Assembly: GCF_002950945.1 (NCBI RefSeq)
Contig: NZ_CP012673.1
Location: forward strand, 12,825,501-12,889,500
Source: Sorangium cellulosum
GTDB lineage: Bacteria; Myxococcota_A; Polyangia; Polyangiales; Polyangiaceae
Direction of reading: 5' to 3'
Length of the DNA stretch: 64,000 nt
The notes under the pieces are model-generated. The model ran no database searches and was not told the DNA's origin. It saw only the letters and a list, made by a program, of their open reading frames with translations. The translations under genes were made by a program, and so were the position numbers. This document shows positions 33,043 to 42,500 of this stretch, piece after piece (within the stretch, counting starts at the first letter, position 1; each line of letters opens with the position of its first letter).

Positions 33043-34020
33043 ATGCGTCCCAACGGCGCCCTATCCAGTGCATGCCTCATCCTGGCCGGCGCGGCTCTCG
33101 TCGGCTGTTCGGCGCCCGTCGCGGGCGACGCGGCCGACGCGAGCGGGGCGATGACCCAGGGCGTCGTGCTCGTCGAGCGCGCGATCAACCTGAGCCGGGA
33201 CGTGGACTCGACCTCCTTCCCCGTCGAGGCAGACGAGGCGGCGCTCCCGAGCGCGGCCGCCGAGGGGGCGGGGTCGGTCACCAACGTCTCCGCGAAGTTC
33301 ATGCGCCTCTCCTCCGCGACCGACCCCGAGCTCGCCGAGCGGGTGGTCGGCTCGCCGCTCGATCTCCCGGCTGCGGGCAGCTGCATGGTCCTGTCGCCGG
33401 CGGCCGACGACGAGTCGGCGATCAGCCTGAGCTCGCTCGGGTCGATCGAGCTGCTCGACGCGGGCGACGTGACGATGAAGACCGAGAGCACCGAGATGCC
33501 GCTCGCCGCCCGCGCCTTCCCCGACGTGGGCGACCTCGTCTTCGGCGTGTTCTACACGTCGCGCGACGCCACGAGCGACCTGCCGGCGCCGGCCCGGTAC
33601 GTCTTCGAGAGCTCCGGCTCGGGGCTGCTCGACCGGTTCGCCTTCGAGGCCGACGCGCCGGCCGGCCCCGAGGAGGTGCGGATCGGGGACGTGGATCTGG
33701 CCGACGGCGTCGCGCTCGACGCGGGGGTCGGCGCGGTCGTGCAGTGGCGCGCGGACGAGGACGGCAGGGCGCAGGACGTCATCTATGTCGACGTGACCTC
33801 GGCGCGCGGCGCGGCCGTGCGGTGCTCCTTCAAGGACACGGGGAGGGGCGTGATCCCGGGCTCCCTGCTCGATCCGTCGACGCTCGGACCGCTGCCGGCG
33901 AACGTGACCGTGGCCGTGCACCGCACCCGGCAGGCGCCGTTCAGCGCGTCGGGGATCGACCTCGGCGAGGTGCGCTTCGACCTCTCCGTGATCGGCCGCG
34001 CGCGCATCGCCGCTCACTGA
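33043..34020 (+). CDS. Lipoprotein of unknown function
   Basis: ATG 33043 starts a clear lipoprotein signal (SACLILAGAALVGCSAP, Cys at residue 22); the upstream frame to 32923 is not signal-like. The 325-residue protein is acidic, with a predicted beta-rich body and no catalytic motif I recognise. A possible promoter (TTGCCC 33007-33012, 17 bases, TAGACT 33030-33035) would start the transcript almost at the ATG, i.e. a leaderless mRNA; this is weak evidence. The AT-richer stretch before it (32960-32995) is unusual here. The next gene, a kinase, follows after 4 bases, so the two are likely one operon. Confidence 0.75.
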   Translation: MRPNGALSSACLILAGAALVGCSAPVAGDAADASGAMTQGVVLVERAINLSRDVDSTSFPVEADEAALPSAAAEGAGSVTNVSAKFMRLSSATDPELAERVVGSPLDLPAAGSCMVLSPAADDESAISLSSLGSIELLDAGDVTMKTESTEMPLAARAFPDVGDLVFGVFYTSRDATSDLPAPARYVFESSGSGLLDRFAFEADAPAGPEEVRIGDVDLADGVALDAGVGAVVQWRADEDGRAQDVIYVDVTSARGAAVRCSFKDTGRGVIPGSLLDPSTLGPLPANVTVAVHRTRQAPFSASGIDLGEVRFDLSVIGRARIAAH

Positions 34021-34024
34021 CCGT

Positions 34025-36142
34025 TTGCCGACCGACGTCAGGGTGGCGTACGACGACCTGCGACGGCGCGCGGCCGAGCTCGCCGCGATCGGACAGCGCG
34101 GCCGCGGCGCGGCCCTCCTCGCGGCGGCCGGCGATCACGCCGGCGCGTCGGAGCTGCTCGAGCGGGCCTGCGACTTCGCCGGCGCCGCCCGCGAAGCGCT
34201 GGCGGCCGAGGACCCGGCCCGCGCGGCGCTCATGGCCGCGATCGGCGGGGACGACGCGCTCGCCGGCGAGGCGCTCGATCGCCTCTCCACCGCGGCGCCC
34301 CGCGACGCCGCGCTGCGCGTCGCCGCCGATCTCGCGGCGCGCGGGTTCGCCCGCCACGCCGGCGCGCTGTTCGCCGGGCTGGGCGCCCACGCCGCGGCCG
34401 CGGAGGCCTTCACCGCCGCCCAGGACGCGTGCCGCGCCGCCGAGAGCTTCGAGCTCTCCGGCCGCCCCGCCGACGGCGCGCGGGTGCTCGAGGCCGCCCT
34501 CCGCCGCCGCCCGGACGACGCGGCGGCCCGCCTCGCCCTCGGCGAGCTCCTCGCGCGCCACGGCCGCACCGAGGCCGCGGTGCGGGCGCTGCAGCAGCTG
34601 CCGCCCCGGAGCGCGGAACGCACCCGCTCGCTGCCGCTGCTCAGCCGTTGCCTGGGCGAGCTCGGGCTCGAGGACGCCGCGCGCACCGTGCGCGACGAGC
34701 TCGCCCAGCTCGCCACGCACGATCCGCGCGACGGGGCGCTCGCGCCGCGGGGCCACGCAGCCGGCCGCCCCGCCTCGGCGCTTCCCCCCGCCTCGCCGCC
34801 TCCCGCCGCGGGCCCGTCGCGCGCACCGTCGACCGCGCCGCTCCTGTTCGGGCGCTACGAGACCCTGCGCGAGATCACGGCCACGCCGCACGCGCGCGTG
34901 GTGGAGGCGCGCGACCGGATCACGGCGGAGCGCGTCGCCGTGAAGATCTTCGCCGGCGCGGCGTTCGGATCAGGGCGCGACGCGCTGCTCAGGTTCGAGC
35001 GCGAGGCGCGCGCCCTCGCGCAGCTCCGGCACCCGAACGTCGTCGCGCTGCGCGCGTACCACCCCGAGGGGCCGGCGATGGTGCTCGTCTGGATGGCGGG
35101 CGGCTCGCTGCTCGATCGGCTGCGCGGGGATCCGGTCGCGCCCGCGCGCGCCGTCGAGATCGCGACCGCGGTGCTGTCCGCGCTCGGCGAGGCGCACCGG
35201 CTCGGCATCCTCCACCGCGACGTGAAGCCGAGCAACGTGCTCTTCGACGAGGTCGGGACGGCGCACCTCGCGGACTTCGGGGCCGCGCACCTCGGCGATC
35301 TCTCCACGACCGCCACCGCCGGGGCGATCGGGACCTTCGCGTACATGTCGCCGGAGCAGCGCATGGGCCGGCCGGCGACGCTGGCGAGCGATCTGTACGG
35401 CGCCGGCGCGGTGCTCGCCGAGCTGCTCACGGGAGAGCCGCCGGCGCCCGCCGTGCGCGGGCGGCTCGATCCGGCGCCGAGCGAGATCCACCCGGACCTC
35501 ACGCCGGCGCACGACGAGATCGTGGCGGCGCTGCTCGCGGAGGACCCCGCCGCGCGGCCCGCCGACGCGTTCGAGGCGCGCCGCGCGCTCACCGCGCTCG
35601 CCTGGCCCACGCGCGCGCGGCCAGCGAGGTCGCGCGCGAGCGCCCGGCCCCGGGCGAGCGACGCTCCGCCGTCCACCACCGCGCGGCTCGGCGCGACCCT
35701 GGAGGCCGGCGACGGCCGCGACGTGGAAGGACGGTGGCGCGACCTCTGGCTCGCCCGCGACGTCCTCGTGCTGCAGCTCGACGACGCCACGCTCGCGCGG
35801 GCCCGCGCGTTCGCGCGCGCGGGCCACGCGGCCCTGCCGGTCGTCCTGCGGGTCGACCTCGACGCCGGCGAGATCTGGGTGGCGCCGCCGCTCGGCCGCG
35901 CGCTCGCGGACGAGCCGCGCGCCCTCACGCGGGGGCACCTCGCGCGGCTCGGCGAGGCGATCGCGGCGCTCCACGCGGCGGGGGGCGCGCACGGGTGCAT
36001 CGACGGCCAGCACGTCTACCTCCACGACGGCGAGGTCGCGCTGGCCTACCCGCGCGAGGCCCCCGGCGACGTCGAGGCGATGGCCGCGCGGGATCTCGCG
36101 GCGCTGCGGGAGCTCGACGGCGGCGCGCCGGACGAGGCCTAG
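34025..36142 (+). CDS. Ser/Thr protein kinase with TPR head and pseudokinase tail
   Basis: This 705-residue protein seems to start at TTG 34025, four bases after the previous stop; no better start was found. Residues about 1-230 are Ala-rich helical repeats of TPR type. A kinase domain covers about 275-535: VAVKIF (ATP-binding Lys), LHRDVKPSNVLF (catalytic Asp 399), ADFGAAH and YMSPEQRMGRPA. Its Gly-rich loop is abnormal (REITATPHARVVEA). A second region at about 565-690 resembles a shrunken kinase: GRWRDLWLARDVLVLQLDD and HGCIDGQHVYLHDGEVALAY in place of HRD...DFG, so a pseudokinase. Phosphorylation targets are unknown; no membrane segment. Confidence 0.85.
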   Translation: MPTDVRVAYDDLRRRAAELAAIGQRGRGAALLAAAGDHAGASELLERACDFAGAAREALAAEDPARAALMAAIGGDDALAGEALDRLSTAAPRDAALRVAADLAARGFARHAGALFAGLGAHAAAAEAFTAAQDACRAAESFELSGRPADGARVLEAALRRRPDDAAARLALGELLARHGRTEAAVRALQQLPPRSAERTRSLPLLSRCLGELGLEDAARTVRDELAQLATHDPRDGALAPRGHAAGRPASALPPASPPPAAGPSRAPSTAPLLFGRYETLREITATPHARVVEARDRITAERVAVKIFAGAAFGSGRDALLRFEREARALAQLRHPNVVALRAYHPEGPAMVLVWMAGGSLLDRLRGDPVAPARAVEIATAVLSALGEAHRLGILHRDVKPSNVLFDEVGTAHLADFGAAHLGDLSTTATAGAIGTFAYMSPEQRMGRPATLASDLYGAGAVLAELLTGEPPAPAVRGRLDPAPSEIHPDLTPAHDEIVAALLAEDPAARPADAFEARRALTALAWPTRARPARSRASARPRASDAPPSTTARLGATLEAGDGRDVEGRWRDLWLARDVLVLQLDDATLARARAFARAGHAALPVVLRVDLDAGEIWVAPPLGRALADEPRALTRGHLARLGEAIAALHAAGGAHGCIDGQHVYLHDGEVALAYPREAPGDVEAMAARDLAALRELDGGAPDEA

Positions 36143-36175
36143 CTCTCCCGGGGCGCGCGCCCGGCGCGGCGATGG

Positions 36176-36463
36176 CTACAGGCAGGGGCCGTAGTAGTCC
36201 CCGTCGCGCTTCGTGATGTCGTAACAGCAGTAGGCGCCGTCGTACTCGGGCTCGCTGTCGACGGACTCGACCTCGCCTCCGTCACACTGGGAGCCGAAGT
36301 AGGCGAGCGCTTCCTCTTGGGAGGGGCATTCCCCCTCGATTTCAGTCCACTCGAAGCACCCGACCTTGCTGCACCCCGCGCTCGCGACGGCGAGCGCCAG
36401 GGCTGCGAGCGAAGAGGCCACGATCGGGCAGCGTGCAAGAGCCGAACGGATCGTCGAGATCAT
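36176..36463 (-). CDS. Small Cys-rich lipoprotein
   Basis: The 95-residue product starts with a lipoprotein signal ([18 protein letters not shown], lipobox SAGC, Cys at residue 31) and has a short acidic mature part with about seven Cys (CFEW, CPSQE, CDGG, YCCYD, GPCL). No family is known to me. It is convergent with the kinase gene (34 bases apart) and divergent from the urocanase gene. Reading frame and signal make it credible despite its size. Confidence 0.75.
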   Translation of the reverse strand: MISTIRSALARCPIVASSLAALALAVASAGCSKVGCFEWTEIEGECPSQEEALAYFGSQCDGGEVESVDSEPEYDGAYCCYDITKRDGDYYGPCL

Positions 36464-36642
36464 GGATTCTCCCGGACACGGACGCAGCGCGCGCCCGGGG
36501 CGAGCATACCCCGGTTCGGACGGGGTCGGCTGCCCTGGAGAGGCGCCGGTCGGGCGGAGCAGGCTTACAACACGCCCCGGCCGAAGGGCGGCCCGGCGGC
36601 CGGCCTGCTGGTCGATCCCGATCGGCTGGGGTAGACGACAGC

Positions 36643-38322
36643 ATGGCGACCGGAGAGCAGGGGGCCCGGGTGGTGCGCGCGCCGCGCGGGAGCGAGCGGA
36701 GCTGCAAGGGGTGGATCCAGGAGGCCGCGCTCCGGATGATCCACAACAACCTGGATCCGGAGGTCGCCGAGCGGCCCGACGATCTGGTGGTCTACGGCGG
36801 CACCGGCAAGGCCGCGCGATCGTGGGCGGCGTTCGACGTGATCGTCCGGGAGCTCAGGGAGCTCGCGGACGACGAGACGCTGCTCGTGCAGTCGGGCAAG
36901 GCGGTGGGCCGCTTCCGCACCCACCCGGACGCGCCGCGCGTGCTGCTCGCGAACTCGAACCTCGTGGGGCGGTGGGCGACGTGGGACGAGTTCCGGCGGC
37001 TCGAGGCGCTCGGCCTGACCATGTACGGGCAGATGACCGCGGGCTCGTGGATCTACATCGGCTCGCAGGGCATCGTGCAGGGCACCTACGAGACGTTCGT
37101 CGCCGCGCGCAAGGCGCACGCCGCGCGCGTCCCGGGCGGCGGGCGCTGGGTCCTCACCGCGGGCCTCGGCGGCATGGGCGGCGCGCAGCCGCTCGCCGCG
37201 ACCATGGCGGGCATGGCCTGCCTCGGCGTCGAGATCGATCCCGCGCGCATCGAGAAGCGGCTCCGCACCCGTTACGTCGACGAGCGCATCGACGACCTCG
37301 ACCGGGCCCTCGACGTGGTCCTCGAGAGCGCCGGGCGCGGGGCGCCGCGCTCCGTCGCGCTCTGCGGCAACGCCGCCGACGTCTACCCGGAGCTCGTCCG
37401 CCGCGGCGTCACGCCGGATCTCGTCACCGAGCAGACCGCGGCGCACGACCCGCTCGTCGGCTACGTCCCGCCCGGCCTCACGCTGGAGCAGGCCGCGGCG
37501 CTCCGCGCCCGCGATCCGGAGGAGTACGTCGCGCGCGCGAAGGCGGGGATGCGGCTCGAGGTCGAGGCGATGCGCGCGATGCAGCGGCGCGGGGCCGAGG
37601 TCTTCGACTACGGCAACAACATCCGCACCTGCGCGATGGAGGCGGGCTGCCAGGACGCCTTCGAGATCCCCGGCTTCGTGCCGGCGTACGTCCGCGAGCT
37701 GTTCTGCCAGGGCAAGGGCCCGTTCCGCTGGGTCGCGCTCTCGGGAGACCCCGAGGACATCCTCGCCACCGACCGCGCCGTGCTCGAGGCGGTCCCGGGC
37801 GATCCCGACCTCCGGCGCTGGATCGAGCTCGCGCAGCAGCGGATCGCGTTCCAGGGGCTCCCGGCCCGGATCTGCTGGCTCGGCTACGGCGACCGCGCGA
37901 AGGTCGGGCTCGCCTTCAACGAGCTCGTGCGCACCGGCCGGGTGAAGGCGCCGCTCGTGATCGGGCGCGACCACCTCGACTGCGGCTCGGTCGCGTCGCC
38001 GTTCCGCGAGACGGAGGCGATGAAGGACGGGTCGGACGCCATCGCCGACTGGGCCCTCCTCAACGCCCTCGCGAACACCGCCGGCGGCGCGTCGTGGGTC
38101 AGCTTCCACCACGGCGGCGGCGTCGGGATCGGCAACTCGCTGCACGCGGGCATGGTCATCGTCGCCGACGGCACCGAGGCCGCCGCCCGCAGGCTCGAGC
38201 GGGTGCTCACCATCGACCCCGGGATGGGGATCATCCGCCACGCCGACGCGGGCTACGAGACGGCCGCCCGCGTGGCCGACGAGAAGGGCGTCCGGGTGCC
38301 GCACCGGGCGCCGCGCCCGTGA
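36643..38322 (+). CDS. hutU: Urocanate hydratase
   Basis: Urocanase converts urocanate to imidazolone-5-propanoate, the second step of histidine breakdown, using tightly bound NAD+ as an electrophile. The 559-residue protein shows the family signature [68 protein letters not shown], and the C-terminal [20 protein letters not shown] with the conserved Cys. Length fits (about 550). ATG 36643 is chosen by homology; the open frame upstream to 36433 is not conserved-looking. No hutH, hutI or hutG gene is in the window; the neighbour on the right, endonuclease IV, converges with only 3 bases between stops. Confidence 0.96.
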   Translation: MATGEQGARVVRAPRGSERSCKGWIQEAALRMIHNNLDPEVAERPDDLVVYGGTGKAARSWAAFDVIVRELRELADDETLLVQSGKAVGRFRTHPDAPRVLLANSNLVGRWATWDEFRRLEALGLTMYGQMTAGSWIYIGSQGIVQGTYETFVAARKAHAARVPGGGRWVLTAGLGGMGGAQPLAATMAGMACLGVEIDPARIEKRLRTRYVDERIDDLDRALDVVLESAGRGAPRSVALCGNAADVYPELVRRGVTPDLVTEQTAAHDPLVGYVPPGLTLEQAAALRARDPEEYVARAKAGMRLEVEAMRAMQRRGAEVFDYGNNIRTCAMEAGCQDAFEIPGFVPAYVRELFCQGKGPFRWVALSGDPEDILATDRAVLEAVPGDPDLRRWIELAQQRIAFQGLPARICWLGYGDRAKVGLAFNELVRTGRVKAPLVIGRDHLDCGSVASPFRETEAMKDGSDAIADWALLNALANTAGGASWVSFHHGGGVGIGNSLHAGMVIVADGTEAAARRLERVLTIDPGMGIIRHADAGYETAARVADEKGVRVPHRAPRP

Positions 38323-38325
38323 GGC

Positions 38326-39276
38326 TCACGCGCGCGGCGCGCGGGCCTTCCGCTTCGCCGGCCGCGGCTCCGCCGCGCCCCGCGGCGTTGGCGGCTCCGC
38401 CGCGCGCGCCGGCGGCTCCGCCGCGCCCTTGAGCGCGCGCAGCCGCTCGATCTCCTCCGCGTAGCCGCGCCGCTCCTTCGAGAGCGGCGGCAGCTCCACC
38501 ACCGCCGGCACGCGCGCGAGCCGCGGGTCGTTCGCGAGCCGCCAGAACGGCGCGAGGCCCATCTCCCCGTCGCCGATGCGCTCGTGCCGATCGAGCCGCT
38601 GGCCGAGCGCGGCCTTCGAGTCGTTCACGTGCATGCACCGCAGCCGGTCCAGGCCGAGCAACCGGTCGAAGTCGCCCCAGAACCGCGCGTAGCCGGCCTC
38701 GCTCCGCAGGTCGTGCCCCGCCGCGAAGGCGTGCTGCGTGTCGATGCAGACGCCGAGCCGCGCCCCCTCCGGCCCCGCGCGCTCGATCATCGCGGCGATC
38801 TGATCGACGCGGTCGCCGAGCGTCGACCCCTGCCCCGCCATGTTCTCGATGCACAGCTGTGCGGTCAGCCCCTTCGCCCGCGACAGCACGATCGCGAGGC
38901 TCTCGCCGATGCGGTCGAGCCCGGCCTCCTCGCCGAGGCCGCGGTGCGCGCCCGGGTGGAACACGACGAAGTCGATCCCGAGCGCGTCGCACCGGGCGAG
39001 CTCCTGGAACAGCGCCTCCCGCGAGCGCTCGAGGATCGCGGCGTCGTCCGCGCACAGGTTGACGAGGTAGCTCGCGTGGGCGAGCGTCCTGCCCGCACCG
39101 GCCCACGACGCGCGCGCGGCGCGGAACGCCGCGATCTGGTCCGCGCTCAGCGCAGGCTCCCGCCACTGGCCCGAGACCTTGGTGAAGATCTGCACCACCT
39201 CGCAGCGATCCTCCCCCGCCAGCGCGACCGCGCGATGAAGGCCGCCCGCAACGGACTCGTGCGCCCCGAAGATCAT
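38326..39276 (-). CDS. nfo: Deoxyribonuclease IV (AP endonuclease)
   Basis: Endonuclease IV cuts DNA 5' of abasic sites in base excision repair with three zinc ions. The 316-residue protein starts MIFGAHESVAGGLHRAVALA, the family N-terminus, and has zinc-ligand motifs VVFHPGAH, LCIENMAGQG, LGVCIDTQHAFAAGHD, CMHVNDSKA and RHERIGDGEMG. These fit the order and spacing of the family. The C-terminal 35 residues are an Ala/Pro/Arg/Lys tail (RPAKRKARAPRA), which may add non-specific DNA binding. A very long frame in the same register upstream to 43809 is a shadow of the ether-lipid gene. No clear ribosome-binding site before ATG 39276. Confidence 0.94.
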   Translation of the reverse strand: MIFGAHESVAGGLHRAVALAGEDRCEVVQIFTKVSGQWREPALSADQIAAFRAARASWAGAGRTLAHASYLVNLCADDAAILERSREALFQELARCDALGIDFVVFHPGAHRGLGEEAGLDRIGESLAIVLSRAKGLTAQLCIENMAGQGSTLGDRVDQIAAMIERAGPEGARLGVCIDTQHAFAAGHDLRSEAGYARFWGDFDRLLGLDRLRCMHVNDSKAALGQRLDRHERIGDGEMGLAPFWRLANDPRLARVPAVVELPPLSKERRGYAEEIERLRALKGAAEPPARAAEPPTPRGAAEPRPAKRKARAPRA

Positions 39277-39407
39277 GCGGCGCAGTGATTGAGCCGCCCG
39301 CGTTGAACCGGCAAGCGTTACGCTGAGCGCGCCCGGCTTGTCACGCAGGCCGGCAGATCGGCGCGTCCGGTCAGCGCGTTGGGGTCGCACCCGGAAAACC
39401 CCGCCAA

Positions 39408-39437
39408 GCCTCCCCCACCGTGCCGCTCGGGGGAGGC
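39408..39437. promoter_or_regulatory. 9-bp inverted repeat in divergent intergenic region
   Basis: GCCTCCCCC at 39408-39416 and GGGGGAGGC at 39429-39437 are exact reverse complements with a 12-base loop, about 110 bases before the ATG of the four-domain gene. It could be an operator or an attenuator; no choice can be made from sequence. Confidence 0.4.
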
Positions 39438-39546
39438 AAATGGGGAGCAATCGGCATGCCCGGACGGCGCGAATCCGGGTTCGCGGCACCTCACCCTTGA
39501 CGCGTTCTGGCCCAGGCGCGAATTGAGCGGCCTTCCTGGAGTCTCG

Positions 39547-42500
39547 ATGAGCCAACTCGGTGTGACGAACGGGGCGGGAGCCAAAGGGGTGGAGCTGACG
39601 CCGCCGGGCGGAGCGCGCGGCGATGAGCTCGCGGCGGTCCCGCCGCTTGTGCCCTCCCATGTGTTCTCGGGCAAACAGCTCGTGGTGGTCGGCGGGACCG
39701 GGTTCCTCGGCAAGGTCTGGCTGGCCATGCTGCTCACCCGGTTCCCCGAGATCGCCCACATCTACCTGCTCGTCCGGGCCAAGGAGAACCAGTCGCCCGA
39801 GGAGCGCTTCTGGTCGCAGATCGCGACCTCGCCGGTGTTCGATCCGCTCCGCGAGCAGCACCCCGGGCCCGCCTTCGAGGAGTACCTCCGGCAGAAGGTG
39901 ACCCCCATGAACGGCAACGTCGGCCAGCCGCTGCTCGGGCTCGGCGACCGCGTCGGGGAGCTCACCGGCAAGATCGCCGCGGTCGTGAACGTGGCCGGCG
40001 TCGTCGACTTCAACCCCCCGCTCGACGAGGCGCTCGAGGTCAACGCGTTCGGCGTCAGCAACCTCGTCGAGCTCGCGCGGACCCTGGGCGCCAAGGTGAT
40101 GCACACGAGCACGTGCTTCGTCGCCGGGTACCGCTCCGGGCTCATCGAGGAGAACCACCCCGCCGAGATCCCCTTCCCCCGCGCCGCGGGCGAGACGTGG
40201 TTCGGCGCCGCCTGCCCGAAGCGGACGCTCGATCGATCCCACTGGGACCCGCAGCGCGAGATCAGCGAGTGCCTCGACCTCGTGAAGCAGGCGCGGCAGC
40301 GGTGCGAGGACGCCTTCCGGCAGAGCGCCTTCCTTGACGAGGCCAAGGCCAACCTGGCCTCGCGCGGCGAGCCGTGCCGCGGCACCGCGCTCGAGAACGA
40401 GCTCGCCAGGGTGAAGCGCAAGTTCATCAAGGACCGGCTCGTCGAGGCCGGCAAGGAGCGCGCGCTCTTCTGGGGGTGGACCAACATCTACACCTACACG
40501 AAGAGCATCGGCGAGCAGGTGCTCGCGAGCTCCGGGCTGCCCTTCACCATCGTCCGGCCCGCCGTCGTCGAGACCGCGGTCGAGTTCCCGTTCACCGGCT
40601 GGAACGAGGGGATCAACACCTCGGCGCCCTACCTCTACCTCGCCTCGAAGGGCCAGGTGCAGTTCCCGGGCGACCACGACGTGCGGCTCGACATCATCCC
40701 GGTCGACATGGTCGCGAGCGGCATGGTCGCCTCGCTCTGCGAGCTCATCGAGGGGCGCGCGCCCGCCGTGTACCAGTACGGGACCACCGACACGAACGGC
40801 TGTCGGGTGACGCGTTACCTGGAGCTCGCCGGCCTCTACAAGCGGCGGCAGGTGTTCGAGGGGAAGAAGACCGCGATCTTCGACATCGTGTCGTCCCGCT
40901 TCGAGCCGCGCGGGCTGAGCCGGCAGCAGTACAACGCGCACGGCGCGCGCACCATCGAGGGCGCGCTCCGCGGCCTCGGCGGCCTGCTCAAGACGGCCGG
41001 CGTCGGCCCCGCCGCGGCCCTCCTCAAGCCGGCGGCCGCCGCGCTGGAGGGCGCCGCCAGGGCCGAGCAGAAGACGGCCGCCCTGCTCGAGGTCTTCCTG
41101 CCGTTCGTGGCCGAGGCGGACTGGGTCTTCTCCTGCGCCAACACCCGCGCCGCGATGGCCCGCATGCCGCCCGAGGAGCGCGCGCGCTTCATCTGGTCGC
41201 CGGAGGCGCTCGACTGGCGGGAGTGGATGTGGAACGTCCACCTGCCCGGCCTGGAGAAGTGGGCCTTCCCGCTCATGGAGAACCTCCTCCGCCGGGAGAT
41301 CAAGCCGCTCCGGCCCTACGACAGCCTGGTGGATCTGCTCGACGAGATCGCCGAGCGCCACGACCACGCGCTCGCCCTCCAGCAGCTCGAGCAGGACGGG
41401 CTGTCGCGCACGAGCTACCGCGAGCTCCGCGACGCCGCCTGCAAGACGGCCGCGCGCCTCGCCGCGCTCGGCGTGCGCCGCGGCGACCGCGTGGCGCTCT
41501 CCGGCGCGAACCAGCCGGCTTGGCCCGTCACCTACTTCGGCATCCTCCGCGCCGGCGCCGTCGCCGTCCCGATCGACCCGGGGCTCGACGCGAAGGCGTT
41601 CGCCGACATCGTCCGCTCGTCGACGGCGAAGGTCGTCCTCTGGGACCGCGGCGTGGAGGCGAAGCTCGGCGCCGCCGTGCGCGCGGCGCAGCCGAACGTG
41701 GCCGCCTTCGATCTCGCCGGCTTCGCCGAGGGCCGCGCGGCCGACCTGGGCCCCGCCTCCGGCGAGGGGCTCGCGCCCCCGGACGTGCGCGTGGGCAGCG
41801 AGGACGTCGCGAGCGTCGTCTACACGAGCGGCACGACCGGCGAGCCGAAGGGCGTCCTGCTCACGCACGGCAACTTCACCGCGCTGCTCGCCTCCCTCGC
41901 CCCGGTGTTCCCGCTCAAGGCGAGCGACCGCGTGCTCAGCGTGCTGCCGCTCCACCACACCTTCGAGGTCACCTGCGGCCTGCTCCTGCCCCTGTCGCAG
42001 GGCGCGCGGATCATCTACCTCGACGAGCCCTCGGCCGACCGGCTGAGCGAGGCGCTGAAGAAGGCGCGCGTCACGGCGATGGTCGGCGTGCCGGCGCTCT
42101 GGCAGATGCTGGAGCGCAGGATCGTCTCCCGGGTGAAGGAGCAGGGGCCCGCCGCGGCCACCGCCTTCAACTGGGCGATGGAGCTGAACCGCATGCTCGG
42201 CAAGCGCCTCGGGCTCAACGCGGGGCGGCTCTTCTTCGGCAGCGTCCACGACGCGCTCGGCGGCAACGTGCGCTTCCTCATCTCGGGCGGCGCGGCGCTC
42301 CCCAGGAACACGGCCTCGCTGTTCCGCGGCCTCGGCCTGCCGCTCACCGAGGGCTACGGCCTGACCGAGGCGGCGCCGCTCCTCACCCTCGCCAAGGCCT
42401 CGCCGTCGGGCGCCCCGGGCAACGTCGGCAAGCCGATCCCCGGCGTGCAGATCAAGATCGCGAGCCCGGACGCGAACGGCGTCGGCGAGGTGCTCGCGCG

